This document shows, piece by piece, positions 23,763 to 31,532 of a DNA stretch of 36,223 bases (positions within the stretch are counted from its first letter, which is position 1; each line of letters starts with the position of its first letter). The stretch comes from Mycobacterium sp. 852002-50816_SCH5313054-b. GTDB taxonomy: Bacteria; Actinomycetota; Actinomycetes; Mycobacteriales; Mycobacteriaceae. Position numbers and translations under genes: made by a program. Under the pieces are notes generated by a model. It was given only the letters and a program-made list of their open reading frames with translations, was not told where the DNA came from and ran no database searches. The stretch is taken from contig NZ_LZIC01000130.1 of NCBI RefSeq assembly GCF_001667185.1, positions 1-36,223 of the forward strand, read 5' to 3'.

Positions 23763-24230
23763 TCACTCGCCGTTGCCGGGTTGAGCCTGATCGATCGCCA
23801 CCACCCATCGGCTGAACCGCCACACGCCGCCTTGTTTGGCCGCCGTGAACTCGTAACGTCCGGTCAGATCGGGAACGGGCGGGCCACCGTCTTTGACGGC
23901 AAAAACCTGGACGTAACAGTGCCCCGTCGCCTCGGTGTCGCCCTGGCTGGAGAACCAAAACGAATTCAGCGCGTGGCGCCGTTGGTTGTTTTCGGCCTCG
24001 AACCCCGCCTTCCGGACCGCGAGCAGGCTCATGACCGTGTCGATGTCCGCCGACAGCGGGCGGCCCTCATGCCACAGGACGAGCTCGGGTGACCCGGTGA
24101 ACAAGGCACGGAAGTCGTCGAGCCGGTTCTCGTCGTAGGTGTAGGCGTACGCGCCGAACAGGTTGATGATGGCCAACCTGTCGGCGACGTCGAAGGCGGT
24201 GCCGCCGACATCTTCGGCCGGAGCGTCCAT
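23763..24230 (-). CDS. SnoaL-like/NTF2-fold protein
   Basis: This is a 155-residue protein from ATG 24230; an in-frame GTG at 24236, nearer to GGAGG, is an alternative. The N-terminal helix VADRLAIINLFGAYAYTYDE followed by DDFRALFTGSPELVLWHEG is the usual opening of SnoaL_4/NTF2-like proteins, and GHCYVQVFAVKDG and GRYEFTAAKQGGVWRFSRW give the later beta strands. The fold forms a cone-shaped pocket used for dehydration, isomerisation or ligand binding in polyketide and steroid metabolism. Convergent with the preceding plus-strand gene and followed upstream by the cutinase on the same strand, 38 nt apart. Substrate unknown. Confidence 0.85.
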   Translation of the reverse strand: MDAPAEDVGGTAFDVADRLAIINLFGAYAYTYDENRLDDFRALFTGSPELVLWHEGRPLSADIDTVMSLLAVRKAGFEAENNQRRHALNSFWFSSQGDTEATGHCYVQVFAVKDGGPPVPDLTGRYEFTAAKQGGVWRFSRWVVAIDQAQPGNGE

Positions 24231-24268
24231 CGCCACTCGACCTCCTCGGTCGCCTCGTCCGGGTGCGC

Positions 24269-24934
24269 CTATAGGCGGCTCGCGGCGAAATCCGCCGCCT
24301 GATCGACCATCCCTGCGTCGACGTATTGCCGGTGCGCGGCCGGGAATCCCGATCCCGAACAGACCGGATCGTTGGGAACGCACAGGTCGATCGTCTTGGG
24401 TGCATACAGCGGGCCGACCGTGACCGGCGGCTCGTTGATGATGCTCATGAACTGACCCGACGGCTTGCCGAACAGGGCGACCGCGGCGACGTGGTTGGCG
24501 ACGTCGGGCGGCATCGGCTGGGGTGGTTGCGCGAGATTTGCGCCGTCCGGCACCTGGTTCGCGGTCACGAAACCCATCACGGCCGCGCCCTGGGAATATC
24601 CGCCCAGCACCATTTTGGTTCTGGGGCAGCTCACCGCCATGGACTCAACGTGGTGGCCGGCGTCGTTGATGCCGTCAATGGCGGTGGGAAAGTCCGTGGT
24701 GGCCGGGTAGTTGACCGGATACACGCCCAGCGATTTGCCGCCCACGCGGGACCGCAACGTGTCGACGAAATGCTGGCCGATGCCGCCGACCCCGGGAGGC
24801 TCGCTGGTGCCCCGGGCGAACACCACCTCGACGTCGGGGCATGGCTCCGCCCACGCCGAGGGAACGGGTGCCAGCGCCAATACCCAAATCGGCGCCAGCG
24901 CAGCACAAATCAGGTTGAGGGGAGGGAACTTCAC
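24269..24934 (-). CDS. Secreted cutinase-like serine esterase (CFP21-like)
   Basis: This is a 221-residue protein from GTG 24934. A signal peptide of about 29 residues ends at SAWA. The mature part carries the cutinase fold: VVFARGTSEPPGVGGIGQ, the nucleophile Ser114 in LGGYSQGAAVMG, an Asp in LCVPNDPVCSGSG and a His in FPAAHRQYVDAGM, giving the full Ser-Asp-His triad. Cysteines at about 32 and 103 and in LCVPNDPVC fit the conserved disulfides. It resembles the secreted mycobacterial cutinase-like proteins (CULP), such as CFP21, which hydrolyse short-chain esters and lipids. No strong ribosome site; TTG 24952 is a less likely start. Confidence 0.93.
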   Translation of the reverse strand: MKFPPLNLICAALAPIWVLALAPVPSAWAEPCPDVEVVFARGTSEPPGVGGIGQHFVDTLRSRVGGKSLGVYPVNYPATTDFPTAIDGINDAGHHVESMAVSCPRTKMVLGGYSQGAAVMGFVTANQVPDGANLAQPPQPMPPDVANHVAAVALFGKPSGQFMSIINEPPVTVGPLYAPKTIDLCVPNDPVCSGSGFPAAHRQYVDAGMVDQAADFAASRL

Positions 24935-25045
24935 GTCAAAATCTTGGCACAAGGCGAGCGCGGATGCTCGGCGAGCGTCCCGGCCTGAAAGCGACCCGTG
25001 GCCCCGCGCGCGGCAAAATCGCAGCTCAGGGCCGTAACGGCGGCG

Positions 25046-25504
25046 CTACTTCCCGGTTTCCCGCCTGCGCAGCAGGGAGGTGGCGGCGCGCAGCACGCCC
25101 CGGAAGGCATACGCGGCGGTCACCACCGACAGCAGGATCAGCAGGACGAACATCGGCAGCCAATTGCCGCGGCTGTGGTCGACCTCCCACCAGATGATGG
25201 TGAACAACACCACGCACAGCAACAGCACCACGTCGCGCCAGTTGCCGCGGTACGACAGCGCGGACTTGCGCAGCGCGCGGTTCCTGTCGGCGACATCGAC
25301 CAGGTCGTCGATGCGGTCATCGATGGTGCGTTGCAGCTCTGCGCGACGTGCGGTCGCCTCCGGCGGGAGACGATCCAGCAGATCCATGTCCTGTTTGATC
25401 AGCTCTCGATAGTCCGGACCCCTGAATTGCCCGGCCGCAACGGCCAGCATCAGACCACCGAACACGGGTGCGCTGTTGAGCGCGACTTGTCCCAGACCCA
25501 CCAC
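25046..25504 (-). CDS. Small membrane protein, function unknown
   Basis: This is a 152-residue protein from GTG 25504, with AGAGGAG 5 nt upstream. A short hydrophobic N-terminal part (VFGGLMLAVAAGQF) is followed by a charged, probably helical middle (residues about 30-75, rich in Asp, Arg and Glu: LLDRLPPEATARRAEL). Two membrane helices follow, around DVVLLLCVVLFTIIWWEV and PMFVLLILLSVVTAAYAF, and the protein ends in a basic tail. The frame continues further upstream but overlaps the neighbouring TetR gene and is not supported. Not recognised as a known family. It lies on the same strand between the cutinase and the TetR gene. Confidence 0.75.
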   Translation of the reverse strand: MVGLGQVALNSAPVFGGLMLAVAAGQFRGPDYRELIKQDMDLLDRLPPEATARRAELQRTIDDRIDDLVDVADRNRALRKSALSYRGNWRDVVLLLCVVLFTIIWWEVDHSRGNWLPMFVLLILLSVVTAAYAFRGVLRAATSLLRRRETGK

Positions 25505-25589
25505 GTCCACTCCTCTGCAAGTCGTCAACGTCGGTTCGTTGAGGATCGCCGAACCCGGCCAGCGGATCAACCACCCGGCCGCGACGCCG

Positions 25590-26261
25590 TCAGGACGCCT
25601 TCGAGCGGCGTCCCCGGGCCGGCGCCGCGTCCGGGCCCCGCAGCGCGTCCATCGCCCGCACCAGTTGCGGATAGGCGATCGCGGGCCCGATCCAGCGGGT
25701 GAGATAACGCCGGAGATCGTCGCCACCGCGTGCCGGACGGCCCGGGTCGGCGAGGAACGAGTGCAGCACCCGCAGGCAGAACTCGTTCAGTTCGTCCAAG
25801 CCTGCCTCATCGAAACCGTATTGCTCCCAATCGATGTCGTAGCGATGCAACATCGAGCGTCCGAAGGCCAACGCGGTATCCGAGATGATGGAGGCGGCCT
25901 GGCCGCCGCGGTGACGCCGATTCAGCACGAGTTCGAGCTGATTGTCCGACGCCAGTTGCTCGATGGCGAATGCCATTCCCTCGGTCATCGCCACCACCGG
26001 GTCGGTCACGCCGTCGAGGCGGCCCGCCAGCCGGTCCAGGAAGCCGTCGGCCGATCGCATCGCGGTTGCCACCAGCAATGCCCGGGTTCCGGGGAAGTAC
26101 CGATACACGGTCTGCCGGGTCACACCGAGGGCCCGCGCCACGTCGGTGATCCGCGTCGCCGGGCCGCGTTCGTCGATGATCTTGTCCGCGGCGTCCAGGA
26201 TGCGCTCGATCGCCTCCTCGTCGGAGGCGGGCGTGTTCCCTGCCCAGCCGTGACTGCGCAT
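25590..26261 (-). CDS. TetR-family transcriptional regulator
   Basis: This is a 223-residue TetR regulator. The N-terminal domain reads AIERILDAADKIIDERG, then ITDVARALGVTRQTVYRYFPGTRALLVATA, a very typical HTH. The C-terminal domain is unusual in carrying a Trp/Tyr-rich segment (YDIDWEQYGFDEAGLDELN) and ends in a basic tail (PARGRRSKAS). The start is ATG 26261. The next gene on the same strand is the small membrane protein 85 nt downstream, which is the nearest candidate target together with the gene itself. An inverted repeat at 26317-26336 lies 56 nt upstream. Confidence 0.9.
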   Translation of the reverse strand: MRSHGWAGNTPASDEEAIERILDAADKIIDERGPATRITDVARALGVTRQTVYRYFPGTRALLVATAMRSADGFLDRLAGRLDGVTDPVVAMTEGMAFAIEQLASDNQLELVLNRRHRGGQAASIISDTALAFGRSMLHRYDIDWEQYGFDEAGLDELNEFCLRVLHSFLADPGRPARGGDDLRRYLTRWIGPAIAYPQLVRAMDALRGPDAAPARGRRSKAS

Positions 26262-26316
26262 GCTTAGCGGACGGTCATCCCCATCGCTGGATCATAACGT
26301 CTATCGTGCGCTGCAC

Positions 26317-26336
26317 GTGCGGAAAGTTCCCCGCAC
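26317..26336. promoter_or_regulatory. Inverted repeat upstream of the TetR gene
   Basis: GTGCGG and CCGCAC are perfect 6-bp arms around an 8-nt spacer. It lies between two same-strand TetR genes, 24 nt after the stop of the first and 55 nt before the start of the second. It could be an operator of the second or a weak hairpin after the first; no T-tract is present. Confidence 0.35.
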
Positions 26337-26360
26337 TGGATCCCGTTCCACCGCAACCCT

Positions 26361-26936
26361 TTACGCCTGGGATGCGCCCAGGATCAGATCGACGGCCTCG
26401 TCCAGTTGCCCCGCGATCTCCTGGTAGCTGACGAACCGTGCCGTCAGGAGCGCCCCGGCGAACGTCATCTGCAGCGCAGATTTCACCGCGCGAGGCCACC
26501 CCGGGCCCAGCGCGGCGCCGATCCGCCTCGACACCTCGGCGCCGATCTCCTCGCGCAGCGGCTTGACCGCGGGGTCGTCGGCCATCAGCGCGGCGCCGCA
26601 GGCCGTCATCAGCTCGGGCTCGTCGGCGACCATCAGCGCCATGTCGCGCAACGTCGCGCCGACCCGGGCCGGGGTGGTGTCGTTGACGTCGGTGTGCAGT
26701 GGGAGGTCGCGCAGAAAGCGGAGGTACACCGCCGCCACCAGCGCGCTCTTCGACGGAAAGTACGTGTATGCGCTGGCCGGGGAGACCCCGGCGCGGGTTG
26801 CGACCGCCCGCATCGTCAGATTCGCGTACGACGATTTGCGCAACTCCTCCAGCCCCGCGTCGAGGACCTTGCGGATCGTCTGAGCCGGCCGACGGTCCGA
26901 GCGGCGGGGTGTGGTGGCGGCCGCTTCCCTGGACAC
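26361..26936 (-). CDS. TetR-family transcriptional regulator divergent from a methyltransferase
   Basis: This is a 191-residue TetR regulator starting at GTG 26936. The HTH reads VLDAGLEELRKSSYANLTMR, then AVATRAGVSPASAYTYFPSKSALVAAVY. The ligand domain is compact, and its C-terminal part (LQMTFAGALLTARFVSYQEI) is typical of small TetR regulators. The gene diverges from the methyltransferase at 26980 with only 43 nt between start codons. A palindrome at 26933-26947 covers its own start codon, so autorepression and co-control of the divergent gene are likely. Ligand unknown. Confidence 0.9.
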   Translation of the reverse strand: MSREAAATTPRRSDRRPAQTIRKVLDAGLEELRKSSYANLTMRAVATRAGVSPASAYTYFPSKSALVAAVYLRFLRDLPLHTDVNDTTPARVGATLRDMALMVADEPELMTACGAALMADDPAVKPLREEIGAEVSRRIGAALGPGWPRAVKSALQMTFAGALLTARFVSYQEIAGQLDEAVDLILGASQA

Positions 26937-26947
26937 CGGTCCAGTGT
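26933..26947. promoter_or_regulatory. Candidate TetR operator overlapping the TetR start codon
   Basis: The minus strand reads ACACTGGACCGGTGT, an almost perfect 15-bp palindrome with 6 of 7 arm positions paired around a central A. It overlaps the GTG start of the TetR gene and lies 32 nt before the divergent methyltransferase ATG, inside the only space available for both promoters. Confidence 0.55.
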
Positions 26948-26979
26948 AGAAACGGCCCGCGCGGCCTAGGGTGGCGCCT

Positions 26980-27525
26980 ATGGCCGAGGCCGACCGGCGC
27001 CGCTGGGACGAGCGATACGCCGCTCAGGGACCGCCGCCGGCGAGCGCGACGGACCCGCCCGACCTGCTGACGCGCCATGCGAAGGAGTTTCCGGCGGCGG
27101 GGCGGGCCCTCGATCTGGCCTGTGGCCAGGGCTGCGGCGCGGTGTGGCTGGCCCGGCACGGCCTGGATGTCCGGGGGTTCGACGTCTCCGCGGTCGCCGT
27201 CGACCAGGCCCGCGAGGTGGCCCGGCTCGCCGGTGTCGGTGAGCGCTGCCGTTTCGAGGTGTTCGATCTCGACGACGGTCTGCCGCCCGGGCCGCCCGTC
27301 GACGTGATCCTCTGTCACAAGTTCCGGGACCGCCGCCTCGACGGCGAGATCATCGAGCGCCTGGCGCCGGGCGGGCTGCTCGCGATCGCGGCGCTCAGCG
27401 AAGTGGGGGCGGCCCCCGGGCCGTTCCGCGCGGCGCCGGGCGAGCTGCCGGCCGCGTTCGCCCAACTCCAGGCGATCGCCGCCGGTGAGGGCGACGGTCA
27501 CGCGTGGCTGCTGGCCCGCCGCTGA
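26980..27525 (+). CDS. Class I SAM-dependent methyltransferase
   Basis: This is a 181-residue protein from ATG 26980; GTG 26971 would add three residues. RRRWDERYAAQG is the characteristic opening of small TehB/thiopurine-type methyltransferases. Motif I follows as ALDLACGQGCGAVWLARHG, motif II as VRGFDVSAVAVDQAREVA, then FEVFDLDDGLP and DVILCHKFRD, with motif III-like RLAPGGLLAIAAL. Such proteins methylate small molecules, including metalloid oxyanions and thiols; the substrate here is not evident. Controlled probably by the divergent TetR regulator. Confidence 0.9.
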   Translation: MAEADRRRWDERYAAQGPPPASATDPPDLLTRHAKEFPAAGRALDLACGQGCGAVWLARHGLDVRGFDVSAVAVDQAREVARLAGVGERCRFEVFDLDDGLPPGPPVDVILCHKFRDRRLDGEIIERLAPGGLLAIAALSEVGAAPGPFRAAPGELPAAFAQLQAIAAGEGDGHAWLLARR

Positions 27526-27563
27526 GGGTGGCGCGGCGCCCTCGGCGCGGGCGTAGGACCCGG

Positions 27564-27569
27564 TAATGT
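27564..27569 (+). promoter_or_regulatory. -10 element for a probably leaderless enoyl-CoA hydratase transcript
   Basis: TAATGT fits TANNNT and is separated from ATG 27577 by 7 nt, placing the transcription start at or one base before the start codon. No Shine-Dalgarno sequence precedes the ATG, in keeping with leaderless translation. Confidence 0.5.
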
Positions 27570-27576
27570 CACGAAG

Positions 27577-28443
27577 ATGGAGCGGCGCGTACTCGAAGCG
27601 GTCATCTATGAACGCGAACCGCCGATCGCGCGGATCATCCTGAATCGGGTCGACAAAGCCAACACCAAGGACGCGGTGTTGGTCACCGAAGTCGACAACT
27701 GCCTGCACGAGGCCGACCGCGACCACGAGATCAAGGTCGTGATCCTCAAGGCGAACGGGAACGGCTTCTGCGGCGGGCACGTGGCGCGCTGGGGCCCGGA
27801 CGAAAACCCCTACCCCGACTTCGGAAACACCTTTGAGGAGCTGTACAAGGGGACCGCCGACCTCTTTCTGTGGCCCACCCTGTATCTGTGGGAGTTTCCC
27901 AAGCCGACGATCTCGCAGATCCACGGCTACTGCATGGGCGGCGGCATCTATCTCGGCCTGCTGACCGACTTCTGCGTGGCATCCGACGACGCGTATTTCC
28001 AGATGCCGCTTGCCCAAAGCCTCGGGGAACCCGGCGGGCACACCATGATCGAACCCTGGTTGTTGATGAACTGGCACCGCACCATGGATTGGCTGCTGCT
28101 GGCTCCGACCCTGTCCGCGCAGCAAGCGCTCGACTGGGGTCTGCTGAATAAGGTTGTCCCGCGCGAAGACCTGGAAGACACCGTCGAGGACATGGCGCGC
28201 AGGATCGCCCAGATCCCGTTGACGACCCTGATGGCGGTGAAGAACAACGTGAAGCGCGCCTGGGAATTGATGGGCATGCGGGTCCACCTCCAGGTCAGCC
28301 ACATCCTGACCAACATGGTGGGCGCGGCCTCCGATGTTCAGGCGCGACGGGCCGAACTCATCCAATCGGGGATGAAGCCAAGGGATTTCGTCGGCCGCGA
28401 CGAAAGTTCTCCGAGCGGGAGTGCACCCGGCTCGTCCACCTAA
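27577..28443 (+). CDS. Enoyl-CoA hydratase/isomerase (crotonase) family protein
   Basis: This is a 288-residue crotonase-fold protein. The first oxyanion-hole segment reads VVILKANGNGFCGGHVARWG and the second IHGYCMGGGIYLGLLTDFCVASDDAYF. Where classical hydratases have a catalytic Glu after the FGxPE segment, this protein reads FQMPLAQSLGEPGG, so the usual first Glu is absent and the chemistry may differ from simple hydration. A long loop between the two oxyanion segments (residues about 70-105) is rich in aromatics. KRAWELMGMRVHLQVSH near the C-terminus is shared with the partial gene at 35787, showing that both belong to one subfamily. The stop overlaps that of the convergent KstD-like gene. 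It probably acts in CoA-dependent catabolism. Confidence 0.9.
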   Translation: MERRVLEAVIYEREPPIARIILNRVDKANTKDAVLVTEVDNCLHEADRDHEIKVVILKANGNGFCGGHVARWGPDENPYPDFGNTFEELYKGTADLFLWPTLYLWEFPKPTISQIHGYCMGGGIYLGLLTDFCVASDDAYFQMPLAQSLGEPGGHTMIEPWLLMNWHRTMDWLLLAPTLSAQQALDWGLLNKVVPREDLEDTVEDMARRIAQIPLTTLMAVKNNVKRAWELMGMRVHLQVSHILTNMVGAASDVQARRAELIQSGMKPRDFVGRDESSPSGSAPGSST

Positions 28444-30140
28444 CGGCTCTTCTCGCCGGCGATCCTGCGGCCGGCGGCATGCCGCGCGGCGACGTAGCCG
28501 AACACCATCGAGCTGGCGATGCTGGCGCCGGCGCCCGGATACGTACGGCCCATCACCGTCGCGGTGGTGTTCCCGGTGGCATACAGGCCGTCGATCACCA
28601 GGTCCTGCTCGTCCAGGACCTGCGCGTGCTCGTTGGTGACCACGCCGCCACACGTCCCGACGTCCGCCGGCAGCACCCGCGTGGCGTAGTAGGGCGCCCG
28701 GTCGAGCGGGCCGACGGCGGCGTTCGGCCGGTAGCCCGGATCGCCGAGGCAGTCGTTGTAGGCCGATTGGCCGCGCCCGAAGTCCGGGTCCAGGCCCTTG
28801 GCGGCGAACTGGTTGAACCGCTGGATGGTCCGCGCCAATTCGTCCGCGGGAAGGTCGATCTGGTGGGCGAGGCCGGCGACGGTGTCGCCACGTTTGACCG
28901 CGCCGCTCTCGATCAGCTCGGGCGGCAGGTGCAGGTTGCGCTTGAGCGGGTTGCTGCTGGTGACGTAGCGGCGCACATAACCCTCGTCGAAGATCATCCA
29001 GCAGGGGACCGCCTTGTTGGCGTACATCGCTTTGCCGACCTCGACGTAGGAGTTCGACTCGTTGCAGAATCGCCGGCCGGTCGAGTCGACGTAGATGGCC
29101 CCGGGACGCTGGCGACCCGAGCCGAGCGACGCCGCCACCGCACCGCCGTTGGCGATGAAAACGGAAGGCAGCCACCAGGCTTCGTCCAGCAGATCGGTTT
29201 TGGCTCCCAGCCGCATCGCCGCCTGCAGCACCTCGCCGGTGTCCCCGGCGTTGGCGATCGACCACTGCGCCTCGTTGGGCTGATCGCCGCTGTACCGGCG
29301 GCGCATCTCCTTGTTGTGGCCGAAACCGCCGGCCGCCAGCAAGACGCCCCGCCGAGCCTCCACGTTCAGCGATTCCTCGCCACGGGTGATGCGGGCGCCG
29401 ACGACCCGGCCGTCCTCCACGATGAGGTCGTCCAGCGCCGCGTTCGTCCACAGCGGCGGCGGTCCGTCACTGAGGTCGATGAGCGCCTTCAGCATTTGAG
29501 CGATGAGCGACGCTCCGTTGGTGAGGATGTGGCGGCGGCGCGCACGCGCGGCCGCGGTGCGCAGGAACACCCGGGCGGCAACGGCGAACGCGCGCGGCGA
29601 ACGGTTGTAGTACTGAACCGAGCGCAGTTCGTTGGTCAGGACCACGAAGCCGTAGTTCTTGGCCAGCGGGGGCTGCACTCTGCCGCTCCAGCTGCCCAGC
29701 ACCGCGGCGTCGAACGGAATGCCCTCGATCGCGCGCCCGGACTCGTTGCCGCCCTTGTGATTCGGGTAGTAGTCGCTCCATCCGGCGCACCGGATCAACC
29801 GAACACCCTTGCGGACAAGGAAATTGACCATTTCGTAGCCGGCGGTCAGGAACATCTCGCGGCGGGCGGGCGAGGAAGGCGCGCCGATGTCACCGACCAC
29901 GTCGGCCAGGTAGGCCAGGCCGTCCTCGTGCGAGTCGGCGACGCCGTCGGCGCGCATCAGGGGGTTGTTGGGCAGCCAGACGATGCCGCCAGACAGCCCC
30001 GTCGACCCCCCGACGAGCGCCTGCTTCTCGATGATCAGCGGTTCCAGCCCGCAGTCGAGCGCGGCCAGCCCGGCCACCATGCCGCCGCCGCCGCTGCCCG
30101 CGATGAGCAGGTCGACCGAGCGGTCCCACTGCGTGGTCAT
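28440..30140 (-). CDS. FAD-dependent 3-ketosteroid delta-1-dehydrogenase-like flavoprotein
   Basis: This is a 566-residue member of the FAD-binding-2 (fumarate reductase/KstD) family. The N-terminus carries the dinucleotide motif LLIAGSGGGGMVAG followed by Glu in LIIEKQ, then GGSTGLSGGIVWLPNN. The C-terminal YATGNTTATVMGRTYPGAGA contains the YPGxG element that in KstD provides a catalytic Tyr and Gly, followed by SSMVFGYVAARHA. This supports a delta-1-dehydrogenase-like reaction on a 3-keto cyclic substrate, but steroid specificity cannot be assured. ATG 30140 overlaps the Rieske gene stop (ATGA). It ends the acyl-CoA synthetase-Rieske-KstD operon. Cytosolic. Confidence 0.9.
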   Translation of the reverse strand: MTTQWDRSVDLLIAGSGGGGMVAGLAALDCGLEPLIIEKQALVGGSTGLSGGIVWLPNNPLMRADGVADSHEDGLAYLADVVGDIGAPSSPARREMFLTAGYEMVNFLVRKGVRLIRCAGWSDYYPNHKGGNESGRAIEGIPFDAAVLGSWSGRVQPPLAKNYGFVVLTNELRSVQYYNRSPRAFAVAARVFLRTAAARARRRHILTNGASLIAQMLKALIDLSDGPPPLWTNAALDDLIVEDGRVVGARITRGEESLNVEARRGVLLAAGGFGHNKEMRRRYSGDQPNEAQWSIANAGDTGEVLQAAMRLGAKTDLLDEAWWLPSVFIANGGAVAASLGSGRQRPGAIYVDSTGRRFCNESNSYVEVGKAMYANKAVPCWMIFDEGYVRRYVTSSNPLKRNLHLPPELIESGAVKRGDTVAGLAHQIDLPADELARTIQRFNQFAAKGLDPDFGRGQSAYNDCLGDPGYRPNAAVGPLDRAPYYATRVLPADVGTCGGVVTNEHAQVLDEQDLVIDGLYATGNTTATVMGRTYPGAGASIASSMVFGYVAARHAAGRRIAGEKSR

Positions 30141-31513
30141 CGGGGCCCCTGGCCAAATCCCAGATCGGCGACCGGCACGTCGATGGTGGTGTTGGTCTTC
30201 TGGATCGCGGGCACCAGCGCCTCGTAGGGCAGTCCGGCCAGAAAGCCGTCGACGACGCGCTCGAAGTTGGAGATCAGCCCCTCGATCTGGTCCGAGAGAC
30301 GCATGAACTCAAAGCCCTTGGAGTGCAATCCCTTTTGTTGCTTCGGAAGATTGGAGAAATCCTGGGGGGGGATGGGCGGCCAGCGTGGGTCGTCGGGCGC
30401 CATAGGTACGGGCGGGGTCGGCTTGGCCGTGACCTGGTCCGGCGGGATGCGGGTGAGCGACCAGATCTCGAACAACGTTTCTTCGGGGCCTAGCGGTCGA
30501 ATCCGGTACGACGAGGCGCTGCTGTATTGGGGCAACACAAAGTAGTGGGGGAAGCAGAAATTGATCGCCTCGACGATGCCACGCCGCTGCAACTCGTTGA
30601 GGTCGGGGATATCGCACCCGCGCGCTCGATGCCAGTGGACGATGGCGTCGTTGAGGGCACTGCGCCAGACGGCCATCGCCTCGGCCGGATCGGATGGCAG
30701 CTCCATGTCCTGCAGGCCTTCTGCGATGCGGACGTCGTTCTCGTGCGTCATACCCGCCATGCCCTCGCCCAGCGCGCGCATGAAGTACAGGTTGGTCTGG
30801 GCCAAACCCGGTGGTTTCGACGTCGTGGGCATTGACGACGGCAGCAGTTGCGGGTGGGTCTGGGGGACGTGATAACCCTCCATGAACGCCGCCGTGGCCA
30901 ACTTCCAGTTCACCGGAAGGCGGCACGCCTGCCACCACTCGACGCGCAGCGACTCCACTTTCCATGCGTCGTAGATCGACGCGAACGGCTCGATGCAGTC
31001 CCGCAGTGCGGGCGCACCGTCGTCGAGGTTGATCCAGGCGCAGCCGCCCCAGAGCTCGCACCTGACCGAAACGAGTTGCAAATCTTCTCGGCACAGGTTT
31101 TCCTCGGCGAACTCCCCGGGTCGCAGCACGAACGTGTTGCGCCCGTCGATGCCCCAGCACCACCCGTGGAACGGGCACACAAAGGTACGCCGATTCCCGT
31201 TGCCCTCCACCAGCTTTACCCCGCGATGGCGGCAGGCGTTGTGGTAGGCCCGCACCGTCTGGCTGTCGAGGCGAACCACGATGATCGACTCGTCGAGGAT
31301 CTCGTACTCCACGAAGTCGCCGGCCTTGGGGATCTCCTCGAGGCGGCAGGCCATCTGCCACACCCGTGGCCAGAAGAGGTCCGCCTCCAGGGCGTAGAAC
31401 TCCGCGTCGTAGTACCGCTGTTTGGGGATGCGATCGGGCGTCTGAACCGCCCACGGCACCGGCAGCGGTGTCCAATTGACACCGATTCTCTCCGAACCCG
31501 TCTCTACAGCCAT
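30137..31513 (-). CDS. Rieske non-haem iron oxygenase, alpha subunit
   Basis: This is a 458-residue ring-hydroxylating oxygenase alpha subunit from ATG 31513 (AAGGGA upstream). The Rieske cluster ligands are Cys94-x-His96 in NACRHRGVKL and Cys113-x2-His116 in VCPFHGWCWG. The catalytic domain includes the mononuclear iron histidines in FMEGYHVPQTHPQLL; the third ligand, an Asp near the C-terminus, was not pinned down. No beta subunit, ferredoxin or reductase gene is adjacent, so it probably works as a homo-oligomer with electron partners encoded elsewhere. It overlaps the KstD-like gene and follows the acyl-CoA synthetase by 19 nt. Ring hydroxylation of a hydrophobic cyclic substrate is likely. 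Confidence 0.93.
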   Translation of the reverse strand: MAVETGSERIGVNWTPLPVPWAVQTPDRIPKQRYYDAEFYALEADLFWPRVWQMACRLEEIPKAGDFVEYEILDESIIVVRLDSQTVRAYHNACRHRGVKLVEGNGNRRTFVCPFHGWCWGIDGRNTFVLRPGEFAEENLCREDLQLVSVRCELWGGCAWINLDDGAPALRDCIEPFASIYDAWKVESLRVEWWQACRLPVNWKLATAAFMEGYHVPQTHPQLLPSSMPTTSKPPGLAQTNLYFMRALGEGMAGMTHENDVRIAEGLQDMELPSDPAEAMAVWRSALNDAIVHWHRARGCDIPDLNELQRRGIVEAINFCFPHYFVLPQYSSASSYRIRPLGPEETLFEIWSLTRIPPDQVTAKPTPPVPMAPDDPRWPPIPPQDFSNLPKQQKGLHSKGFEFMRLSDQIEGLISNFERVVDGFLAGLPYEALVPAIQKTNTTIDVPVADLGFGQGPR

Positions 31514-31532
31514 CTCACTGTCCCTTATCAGC

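Noticed and set aside
26275..29451. Minus-strand frame of 1058 codons crossing two TetR-side regions, the methyltransferase, crotonase and KstD genes
   Set aside because: It overlaps five well-supported genes, its product is Arg/Gly/Pro/Ala-rich low-complexity sequence without any motif, and long frames of this kind arise from high GC3.
28479..30227. Plus-strand frame of 582 codons opposite the KstD-like gene
   Set aside because: Shadow frame without motifs; the minus-strand gene has FAD-binding and active-site motifs.
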